A DNA stretch of 64,000 nt from NCBI GenBank assembly GCA_002364325.1, contig DEXV01000003.1:1093229-1157228 (forward strand). Reading direction: 5' to 3'. Source of the stretch: Gillisia sp. UBA3175. Lineage in GTDB: Bacteria > Bacteroidota > Bacteroidia > Flavobacteriales > Flavobacteriaceae. A program made the position numbers and the translations under genes. The notes under the pieces were generated by a model. That model saw only the letters and a list, made by a program, of their open reading frames with translations, was not told the origin of the DNA and did no database searches. Positions 34,028 to 41,698 of the stretch are shown piece by piece (position 1 is the first letter of the stretch; each line of letters opens with the position of its first letter).

Positions 34028-37000
34028 TTATTTCTTCGCGTAATATTTTTTATACTTCCAATAAGATACTGCACCTAAAATAGCAACACCAGCAACTGTA
34101 TAATAAATAAAGGTTGGAGTAATCACTTTATCTCCACTGGCATAAGAATGTAATCCAGATAAATAGAAATTCACACCAAAATAGGTCATCATGATACTTG
34201 CAAAGGCAATTATTGCCATTAAATTAAAGAACCATCGGCTTCTTAATCCTGGTACTAAGCGCATGTGAATTACAAATGCATAAACCATGATACTCACTAG
34301 CGCCCAGGTTTCTTTTGGATCCCATCCCCAATATCTTCCCCAACTCTCGTTGGCCCATTGTCCTCCTAAGAAATTACCTATGGTTAACATTACCAACCCA
34401 ACAGTTAGTGCCATTTCGGTAATAATAGTGATCTCCTTAATGTTAAGTGCCATCTTAACCTTGTTATTTTCTGTGGTAAGTATCATTAATAATAAGGATA
34501 CTGCACCTAAGATCATCCCCAAAGTAAAAGGCCCATAACTACCAACGATCACAGAAACGTGGATCATTAACCAATAAGAATCCAGTACGGGAACCAAATT
34601 AGCAATAGCAGGATCCATCCAGTTCCAGTGCGCGATCATCAAGATCATAGATGCCACAAAAGATGTTGACGCTATGGTTAAGAAACTTTTTCTTCCAAAG
34701 GCCAAACCAAAGAACATGGTTGCCCAAGCTACATAGATCATAGACTCATAAGCATCACTCCATGGCGCATGTCCAGAAATGTACCATCTAGCAGCTAGAC
34801 CAAGGGTGTGTATTATAAAAAGTAAGAGAATAACAAAGGCACTCACTTTTATTAAAATCCGTATCGGTTTAGAGTCATTAAATATTTGTACAATTACAAA
34901 AACTAGCATAATTAGTCCTGCAAACATGTACCACATGAACAGACTTCTAAAAATATCATACTTATTGTAAAGTATTTCCGCATTTATCTTCTGTTCTGAA
35001 GGCAATACTTCGCTTCCAAATTTTTTCTGGTAGCTCTTAATGCTTTCCAATAACTCTTCAGATTTTGTATAGTCTCCAGTTGCTTTTGCTTCTCTTAAAG
35101 CATTCATATAAATCGGCAGGATCTGTCTTGCATATACCGAATCCATTCCGGTTAAACTAGATTCTGGTACTTCGGGAAAAGAAACCCATTTATTATTTTC
35201 GTCTCCGGGAATTGGGAAAATTCGCAAAACGCCACCTTGCAGAGCGTTATAAAGCAAATTTACTTTTCTATCTGTTTCTATAAAATCCTTTTGAAATTGA
35301 TTGGGCACACTTGCCTGATAGGCACTTTCTAAATAAGGTGATAATTTATAAGAACCAGATGCATCAAAGAAATTGGTTAATGCAATATATTTTTCATCAG
35401 CTTTAACACCTGCAATATGCCTGATGCTATCGTTATTTGGCTTTACATAGATCAAAGGCGCATTATACCATAATGCAGGATTCTCTGTCATAGAAATCAG
35501 GATCTGATCTGAATTCAAACCTTCATAGGAATCCTTTTTACTTAGCTTTCTTAATAATTCAGAAGAAAAAGTATTTGCTGGTTTCATTCTACCCCCAGCA
35601 TCTTGGATTACCAAACGTCCAAATTTTGCAGCATGCTGTGCTTTTACAGCGGTACTTTGGATCATGGAATCTACACGGGCTTTGTTAGATGTTACGTGAG
35701 CATGATCTGTTTCTTGTGAATTATCTTGTGCAAATCCTGAAGAAATACTCAGAAAAATTGCTGTGATTATTGTTAGTGCTGCTTTCTTATCTTTCACCTT
35801 GTCTAGCATCACTTTTAAATTTCCAAATCTGCTTCCTTTATCAAACAAAATTAACATAAGACCTAGATACAATAAGAAATAACCAATATAAGTGATCCAT
35901 GTACCCCAAAAATCATGATTTACAGAAAGAACAGTTCCTTTTTCATCCGGATCGAAAGATGCTTGAAAAAATCTAAACCCATTTTTATCTAATACATGAT
36001 TCATAAAGATCTCATAATCTTGAGATCCTTTATCATCTATGACTTCAACTTTACTTTTAAAAGCTGAATAACTTGGAGTTGGATTATTCTCGGTTCCCGG
36101 GTATTTATCGGCTACAAAATCGTTTAGCTTTATTGAAAAAGGAAGTTCCATCTCTTTAGAACCATAATTTAAATAAATATCTAATCCAGCTATTTTAAGA
36201 TTCTTAGGTTCGCCAACAACACCCTTTCCTCCAAGCATACTGATAGTTTGAGATTCTCCCTCAGATGTTACTTTTAAGGTTACCGCATTAAGTTGATTCT
36301 TATTTTTTTCTTCTGTAGGAATTATATCATAGTTTCCGGTAGCCATAGGTTCAGGAATTACAAACTGCATACCGCCTATATTGTAAAGAGATCTCAACAT
36401 TAAAGTTTGCGTGCTATCTGCAACCACAGTTCCTTTAAACTGATCTGCCATTCTCATAAAGTCACCTTCGAAAGGGGATTTTATTAAATAAGTTCCTTCT
36501 TCTCCATTTACTTGGATATTTATGGCTCCATCGGTTGGCTTATTAAGTGAAAAGAGTGTATTATGAATATTGGCTATATCGCCTTCTTTTAAATAGTGTT
36601 CATGCCTGTTTCCATCTCCGGCTTCAACTATCTTTAAGTAATTGTCTCCGTTTTCAGCCAAGATCAATCCTTCTTTAGCTCCATGAATAAAGTTGACAAC
36701 CTCTACAGAGACCTTTTGCCCATTAAAATCGGTGTAAATCGCTTCATCATTATCTGTTTCCGGTGCTAATAATACTGGTTGGTCTACAACTCTTCTTCTA
36801 GGTTCTCCATCTATTTCTCCATCCATAATGGCGGTTAAATAGGTTTTTTCTGAAAGAAAGGAATTTGTAGTTTCCCCTTCACGAATAGGCATAATCCCCT
36901 CGTAACTTATGTATCTGGTAACAAAAGCACCAACTAAAATTAGAATGAATGAAAGGTGAATTAAAAGGGAAGACCACTTTTCGCGTTTGTGCATACTATA

Positions 37001-37204
37001 TCGCACAATATTTCCGCAGAAATTGATAACAAAAAAGAGCATGATACCCTCGAACCACCAGGTGTTATAAATGAGAATTCTTGCAGTTTCTATGGTGTAC
37101 CAGCTTTCGATGAATGTTCCCAGAGCCATTGCAATGGCGAATACAATGAACAAGACTGCCATTATTCGGGTAGAAAATAAGACAGACGCTATTTTATTTT
37201 GCAT
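34028..37204 (-). CDS. ccsBA: Cytochrome c biogenesis protein, ResB-CcsA fusion (System II haem lyase)
   Basis: 1058 residues from the ATG at 37204; a TTG 24 nt upstream is not needed. The N-terminal ResB/CcsB-like part (about 1-460) has membrane segments near 12-30, 48-64 and 80-98, then a large periplasmic region, and a fourth segment near 430-450. A central periplasmic stretch (about 475-730) leads to the CcsA part with about eight membrane segments and the haem-handling WWD motif, SWGRYWGWDPKETWALVS, near 955-972. The fusion exports haem and attaches it to CXXCH apocytochromes outside the inner membrane. Fused forms are usual in Bacteroidota. Confidence 0.93.
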   Translation of the reverse strand: MQNKIASVLFSTRIMAVLFIVFAIAMALGTFIESWYTIETARILIYNTWWFEGIMLFFVINFCGNIVRYSMHKREKWSSLLIHLSFILILVGAFVTRYISYEGIMPIREGETTNSFLSEKTYLTAIMDGEIDGEPRRRVVDQPVLLAPETDNDEAIYTDFNGQKVSVEVVNFIHGAKEGLILAENGDNYLKIVEAGDGNRHEHYLKEGDIANIHNTLFSLNKPTDGAINIQVNGEEGTYLIKSPFEGDFMRMADQFKGTVVADSTQTLMLRSLYNIGGMQFVIPEPMATGNYDIIPTEEKNKNQLNAVTLKVTSEGESQTISMLGGKGVVGEPKNLKIAGLDIYLNYGSKEMELPFSIKLNDFVADKYPGTENNPTPSYSAFKSKVEVIDDKGSQDYEIFMNHVLDKNGFRFFQASFDPDEKGTVLSVNHDFWGTWITYIGYFLLYLGLMLILFDKGSRFGNLKVMLDKVKDKKAALTIITAIFLSISSGFAQDNSQETDHAHVTSNKARVDSMIQSTAVKAQHAAKFGRLVIQDAGGRMKPANTFSSELLRKLSKKDSYEGLNSDQILISMTENPALWYNAPLIYVKPNNDSIRHIAGVKADEKYIALTNFFDASGSYKLSPYLESAYQASVPNQFQKDFIETDRKVNLLYNALQGGVLRIFPIPGDENNKWVSFPEVPESSLTGMDSVYARQILPIYMNALREAKATGDYTKSEELLESIKSYQKKFGSEVLPSEQKINAEILYNKYDIFRSLFMWYMFAGLIMLVFVIVQIFNDSKPIRILIKVSAFVILLLFIIHTLGLAARWYISGHAPWSDAYESMIYVAWATMFFGLAFGRKSFLTIASTSFVASMILMIAHWNWMDPAIANLVPVLDSYWLMIHVSVIVGSYGPFTLGMILGAVSLLLMILTTENNKVKMALNIKEITIITEMALTVGLVMLTIGNFLGGQWANESWGRYWGWDPKETWALVSIMVYAFVIHMRLVPGLRSRWFFNLMAIIAFASIMMTYFGVNFYLSGLHSYASGDKVITPTFIYYTVAGVAILGAVSYWKYKKYYAKK

Positions 37205-37325
37205 TTGGAGTAATTTAAAACGATGCAAATTTAACTAAATTTAAACAGTTAGACCTCTTTAAAAACAAGCAATTCCCTGAGACAAATGTTAATTTTAAAC
37301 CCAGAAATTTTGGTAATTTAGCCGA

Positions 37326-38087
37326 ATGAAGCGAATTGTACTTTTTGGAACTGGAAATGTAGCCACACATCTATTTGAGGCCTATAAAGATTCGCTTAAT
37401 TTTAAGATCGTTCAAGTATACAATCATGATCTTAAAAGCTTGAAGAAATTTGAAACAGAGATACCTACCACTACAAATCTTTCAGAAATTATAGAAGCTG
37501 ATATTTACCTATTGGCTTTAAAAGATGATGTCCTAGAAGATTTCAGCACAAAAATTAAAGATTCCGGAGCATTAGTGGTGCATACTTCCGGCGCGGTTGG
37601 AATGAAAGTGTTGAAAAAATTTGAGCGTTTTGGAGTCTTCTACCCACTTCAAACTTTTTCAAAAAGTAAGAAAGTAGATTTTTCTAATATTCCCCTTTGC
37701 ATAGAAACAAATTTAGACATAGACAAAGGTTTATTAAATTTAATGGCCTCAGAAATCACAACAAAGGTTTTTGAGATCTCTTCGGAACAAAGAAAATCCC
37801 TACATGTTGCTGCCGTATTTGTAAGTAATTTTGTAAATCTGCTGTATACCGAAGGAGAAATAATTTGCGAACAAAACAACGTGCCTTTTAAAATTCTGCA
37901 CCCGCTAATTCAGGAAACAGCTAATAAGATCCTAAATATAAACCCAATGGAAGCACAAACTGGTCCGGCAAAAAGGAAAGATCAACAGGTAATAACGGCG
38001 CATTTAAAAATGCTTTCGGCAGAACAAAAAGAAATATATTCATTACTAACAAAATCTATTCAGAATCTCCATGGAGAAGAATTATAA
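37326..38087 (+). CDS. Rossmann-fold plus DUF2520 protein
   Basis: 253 residues. KRIVLFGTGNVATHL near 2-16 is a dinucleotide-binding GxGxxA loop. The C-terminal half (about 120-250: VFYPLQTFSKSKKVDFSNIP, HVAAVFVSNFVNLLY) is the DUF2520 domain, so it resembles ketopantoate-reductase/F420-dependent-oxidoreductase-like enzymes whose reaction is not known. It overlaps kdsC by 17 nt, implying coupled translation. First gene of the run up to 41623. Confidence 0.85.
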   Translation: MKRIVLFGTGNVATHLFEAYKDSLNFKIVQVYNHDLKSLKKFETEIPTTTNLSEIIEADIYLLALKDDVLEDFSTKIKDSGALVVHTSGAVGMKVLKKFERFGVFYPLQTFSKSKKVDFSNIPLCIETNLDIDKGLLNLMASEITTKVFEISSEQRKSLHVAAVFVSNFVNLLYTEGEIICEQNNVPFKILHPLIQETANKILNINPMEAQTGPAKRKDQQVITAHLKMLSAEQKEIYSLLTKSIQNLHGEEL

Positions 38088-38598
38088 AGAATATCTAAAT
38101 AATATAAATACACTCATCTTTGATGTAGACGGTGTTTTAACCGATGGTAACGTTCAAGTAAACACTGAGGGTGAATTATTAAGAACCATGAGCATCAAGG
38201 ACGGTTATGCCCTAAAAACTGCAGAACTTGCCGGATATAATGTTTGCATTATCTCCGGGGGAAAAAATGAAGGGGTTAGAAAAAGATTAAGAGATCTGGG
38301 GATAACCAATATTTTCCTAGGGGTTTCAGATAAAGTAGAGCAGCTAAAAGAATTTTTGGATATCTACAGTATAGATCCAGAACATGTACTTTACATGGGA
38401 GATGACATTCCAGATCTTTATGTTATGAAATTGGTTGGAATGCCATGCTGCCCACAGGATGCGGCGGCAGAGATCAAGGAAATTAGCCGCTACGTATCTC
38501 ATAAAAAAGGTGGGAAAGGTTGTGTGCGTGATGTAATCGAGCAAGTTTTAAAAGTACAGGGAAAATGGCTTTTAAATCATGATGCTTCAAAAAGCTAG
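38071..38598 (+). CDS. kdsC: 3-deoxy-D-manno-octulosonate 8-phosphate phosphatase (KdsC-like HAD)
   Basis: 175-residue HAD-superfamily phosphatase. LIFDVDGVLTDGNVQVN near 15-31 holds the nucleophile and acid/base Asp pair; SGGKNEGVRKRL near 62-73 motif II; K near 90; MGDDIPDLYVM near 109-119 motif IV. These, with the C0-type lack of a cap domain, fit KdsC, which dephosphorylates KDO-8-P on the way to lipid A core. kdsB lies elsewhere in the window (50561-51307). It starts inside the preceding gene. Cytoplasmic tetramer in the known family. Confidence 0.92.
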   Translation: MEKNYKEYLNNINTLIFDVDGVLTDGNVQVNTEGELLRTMSIKDGYALKTAELAGYNVCIISGGKNEGVRKRLRDLGITNIFLGVSDKVEQLKEFLDIYSIDPEHVLYMGDDIPDLYVMKLVGMPCCPQDAAAEIKEISRYVSHKKGGKGCVRDVIEQVLKVQGKWLLNHDASKS

Positions 38599-38621
38599 AA
38601 AACTGCTAAGTTTAATATAAG

Positions 38622-39554
38622 ATGAATGATAAATCTACGCTCACAGCATTTTTTAAACTAGTAAGGTATCAGAATCTTTTAATGATCATCTTAATGCAAG
38701 TCCTAATTAAATATGGACTTTTCAATAGCTTCAGAATAAGTATAACCTTAAGCGATCTGGGATTCCTTATGCTTTGTCTATCTACAGTTTGTATTGCAGC
38801 TGCGGGCAACGTTATAAATGATATTAATGATGTAGAAACCGATAAGATAAATAAACCATCACATAATTTAATTGGAGATGTAATTACTTTAAAGTCGGCA
38901 AATACCTTATATTTAATCTTAAGCATTTTAGGAGTTGGTATTGGCTTCTATCTTTCTAACCTAATAGGTAAACCAGGATTTTCAGCTATTTTTATTGTGA
39001 TCTCTGCCTTATTATACCTTTATGCAACGTATTTAAAGCAGATATTAATTGCGGGGAATGTGGTTATAAGCGTATTGGTGGCATTTAGTATTTTAATAAT
39101 TGGCTTATATGATTTACTCCCAGTGATCACTCCAGAGAATCAACAAACCCAATCCACTATATTTTCTGTATTATTGGATTATGCTCTTTTTGCCTTTCTA
39201 CTAAATTGGCTCAGAGAAATGGTAAAAGATCAGGAAGATATTAGAGGCGATTATAATGCGGGTAGAAATACGCTTCCAATTGCCATAGGAGCAAGTAGAA
39301 CAAATGTCGTGATCTTTGCAATTGGTCTTTTACCTCTTACAGCTGTTATCTTTTATTTATACGAATATCTTTTTGAAAGTTTATATGCTGTTCTCTACAC
39401 TCTTCTGTTTATAGTGGCACCACTACTCTATTTTTTAATAAATATCTGGACTGCTAAAACTGTAAAGGATTATAAAACTCTTAGCCTTTTACTTAAACTA
39501 ATAATGCTCATGGGAATTATCACATTGGGTCTGTATCAATTTATTTTACTCTAA
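38622..39554 (+). CDS. UbiA family prenyltransferase (geranylgeranylglycerol-phosphate transferase-like)
   Basis: 310 residues, about nine membrane segments. The two aspartate-rich motifs of UbiA enzymes are NDINDVETDKINKP near 66-79 and DQEDIRGDYNAGRNTLP near 200-216. The protein attaches a prenyl group to an acceptor in the membrane; database naming for Bacteroidota members often says geranylgeranylglycerol-phosphate geranylgeranyltransferase, but quinone-type acceptors cannot be excluded. It is 23 nt after kdsC and 2 nt before maf, in one operon. Confidence 0.88.
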   Translation: MNDKSTLTAFFKLVRYQNLLMIILMQVLIKYGLFNSFRISITLSDLGFLMLCLSTVCIAAAGNVINDINDVETDKINKPSHNLIGDVITLKSANTLYLILSILGVGIGFYLSNLIGKPGFSAIFIVISALLYLYATYLKQILIAGNVVISVLVAFSILIIGLYDLLPVITPENQQTQSTIFSVLLDYALFAFLLNWLREMVKDQEDIRGDYNAGRNTLPIAIGASRTNVVIFAIGLLPLTAVIFYLYEYLFESLYAVLYTLLFIVAPLLYFLINIWTAKTVKDYKTLSLLLKLIMLMGIITLGLYQFILL

Positions 39555-39556
39555 AT

Positions 39557-40147
39557 ATGCTGAAGGAAAAACTTAAAAATCATAGAATCATTTTAGCTTC
39601 TGGATCCCCAAGAAGACATCAATTCTTAAAGGATCTTGGAATTCCATTTATCGTGGATGTAAAAAAGATAAAAGAAGTATACCCAGAAACCTTAAAACAT
39701 TCAGAAATAACAGATTACCTATCCGAACTTAAAGCGGAAGTTTTTACACATTCCTTAAAAGAAAATGAGATATTAATCACTTCAGACACTATAGTATGGC
39801 ATGAAGAAAAAGCTTTAGGGAAGCCATCTTCTACATCTGAAGCTTTCGATATGTTATTGTCTTTGTCTGGAAAAACTCATGAGGTGATCACTTCTGTAAC
39901 ACTCACTACCAGAACTTCCCAAAAAACTATAAACGCCAGCACGAAGGTTACTTTTAAAGAATTGACCAAATCAGAAATAGACCACTATATCTTACACTTT
40001 CATCCCTTAGATAAAGCCGGTGCTTATGGAATTCAGGAATGGATCGGTTTAATTGGAATAGTGAGAATTGAAGGAAGCTATTTTAATGTAGTAGGTTTGC
40101 CTACTCATTTGGTATATACAGAATTGCTGAAAATTGTAGAACTTTAA
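39557..40147 (+). CDS. Maf family nucleoside-triphosphate pyrophosphatase
   Basis: 196 residues. ILASGSPRRHQFLKDLG near 12-28 is the signature of Maf/Ham1-like house-cleaning pyrophosphatases that remove dTTP/UTP or modified nucleotides; SDTIVWHEEKALGKP near 75-89 and DKAGAYGIQEW near 151-161 complete the family pattern. Cytoplasmic. It starts 2 nt after the prenyltransferase gene and is followed by a lipoprotein gene that is often mis-named after it. Confidence 0.93.
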   Translation: MLKEKLKNHRIILASGSPRRHQFLKDLGIPFIVDVKKIKEVYPETLKHSEITDYLSELKAEVFTHSLKENEILITSDTIVWHEEKALGKPSSTSEAFDMLLSLSGKTHEVITSVTLTTRTSQKTINASTKVTFKELTKSEIDHYILHFHPLDKAGAYGIQEWIGLIGIVRIEGSYFNVVGLPTHLVYTELLKIVEL

Positions 40148-40181
40148 TTTTTCGTATTTTTAAATTATAGGCCTGAATCAA

Positions 40182-41084
40182 ATGAAAATATTTCTAAAAT
40201 TCTCTGGTTTAATTATTTTTCTTTTACTTACAGCTTTAGGTTGTACGGATAAGGATTCAGAATCTTTTGAGAGTAAACTTCCGGAAAGATCCCTTACTGA
40301 AGATTTTAAAAAATATTGGTTTATTGGTGAAGCGGAGATCACTTCCTATAAATTAGAACAGTCCCGATATGGGGAAAACAGAGAAGGAACCGCAGTGCTT
40401 ATTTTTGTTACGGAAGATTTTTTACCTAAGGACCAAGTAAAAGCTTATAAGTCTACTAATAATAGTATTCCAATATTAAAATTAAATGCCACAAAGAATT
40501 TTCTAACAGGAATCTATCCTTACTCCATTATGCAAAGCACTTTTTATCCGCTAGAAGGTAATTCTCATGCAATAAAGGTTGCAGCTTCAATTCAGGAATG
40601 GTGTGGGCAAGTTTATGTTCAGTTGAATAATCGAGAAAATTTTGAAATAGTTTCTCATTCTTACTTTGATGGCGAAGCAGATCAAGAGCTCGCTCTTTTT
40701 AAAACAAACTTGGAAAATGAAGTTTGGACACAACTAAGGATAGATCCAGATCTCTTGCCTACAGGGGAAATTGAGATGGTTCCTTCTATGGAATATTTAA
40801 AATTATCTCATCAAGAAATTAAAAGTTATGCTGCAATGGCCGAATTTTATCAGGATCAGGAATATAGCGTTTATAAAGTGAGTTATCCAGGTCTAAAAAG
40901 AGAGCTTAAAATATATTATAATAATTTTGCTCCTTATACTATTGAAAAATGGACAGAGCAAATTGAAGCGAATGGAGTATTACAAACCTCTACCGCAACG
41001 AAACTGGAAACTTTAAAAATTGATTACTGGAATAAAAACTCCAATAAAGATTTACCTTTACGCGATCAATTGAAATTAAATTAA
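40182..41084 (+). CDS. Lipoprotein of unknown function (flavobacterial, Maf-neighbour)
   Basis: 300 residues with a lipobox signal: hydrophobic 5-19 ending LTALGC, Cys21 as lipidation site, then TDKDSES. The mature domain is globular with no motif I recognise; WCGQVYVQLNNRENF near 142-156 and AVLIFVTEDFLPKDQVKAYK near 69-88 are the most distinctive stretches. From memory such proteins carry the label 'septum formation inhibitor Maf' in databases, apparently copied from the upstream true Maf gene; nothing in this sequence resembles Maf. Overlaps the MscS-like gene by one base (TAATG). Confidence 0.85.
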   Translation: MKIFLKFSGLIIFLLLTALGCTDKDSESFESKLPERSLTEDFKKYWFIGEAEITSYKLEQSRYGENREGTAVLIFVTEDFLPKDQVKAYKSTNNSIPILKLNATKNFLTGIYPYSIMQSTFYPLEGNSHAIKVAASIQEWCGQVYVQLNNRENFEIVSHSYFDGEADQELALFKTNLENEVWTQLRIDPDLLPTGEIEMVPSMEYLKLSHQEIKSYAAMAEFYQDQEYSVYKVSYPGLKRELKIYYNNFAPYTIEKWTEQIEANGVLQTSTATKLETLKIDYWNKNSNKDLPLRDQLKLN

Positions 41085-41623
41085 TGTACGAATTCTTTAT
41101 CACCTATAGATCCGAATTAACCTATACTACAATTATTGTAGTAACCCTACTCATTCTTCAATTCATCTTAAAAAAGGCAGCGCACAAGGTTGGGAAACAA
41201 AGTGAGATACATATTACACGTACTCGCTTAATGTTTAAATACATAAACATTCTCGTGTTACTAATTTCGGTTTTTGCTCTAGCAATTGCCTGGGGAGTGG
41301 GATTGAAAGACCTATCCCTTATTTTTTCTTCTGTTTTTGCAGTAATAGGAGTTGCCTTATTTGCTATCTGGTCTATTTTAAGCAATGTTACTTCTGGAAT
41401 AATTCTCTTCTTTTCCTTTCCTTTCAAGATTGGTGATAAAATTAGAATACATGATAAGGACGCACCTATCGTTGGTGTAATAGACGATATCAAGGCCTTT
41501 CACATCTTAATTATAAATGAAGAAGGTGAATTGATAACTTATCCTAACAATCTTATTCTACAAAAAGCGGTTTCACTTATCAAAAAAGATGTTTATAGAG
41601 ATGAAGGAAAGGACAGTCTATAA
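41084..41623 (+). CDS. Small mechanosensitive-channel (MscS-like) protein
   Basis: 179 residues, three membrane segments (about 15-30, 52-70 and 78-112) and a beta domain. The last helix plus AIWSILSNVTSGIILFFSFP near 94-113 and FKIGDKIRI near 114-122 is the pore helix and start of the middle beta domain of MscS. The C-terminal cytosolic vestibule of E. coli MscS (286 residues) is nearly absent, so this is a minimal form. It may gate osmotic release. Last gene of the operon. Confidence 0.85.
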   Translation: MYEFFITYRSELTYTTIIVVTLLILQFILKKAAHKVGKQSEIHITRTRLMFKYINILVLLISVFALAIAWGVGLKDLSLIFSSVFAVIGVALFAIWSILSNVTSGIILFFSFPFKIGDKIRIHDKDAPIVGVIDDIKAFHILIINEEGELITYPNNLILQKAVSLIKKDVYRDEGKDSL

Positions 41624-41665
41624 TTTTTAGCACCAGAATTCCTTAAAGAAGCCCTTATAAATTTA

Positions 41666-41673
41666 TATATTTG
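41666..41673 (+). promoter_or_regulatory. -7 element TATATTTG of the PIG-L operon
   Basis: Exact TAnnTTTG match, 25 bases before the ATG at 41699. Confidence 0.5.
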
Positions 41674-41698
41674 AAATTATTGAAATCAATATTTTCAG

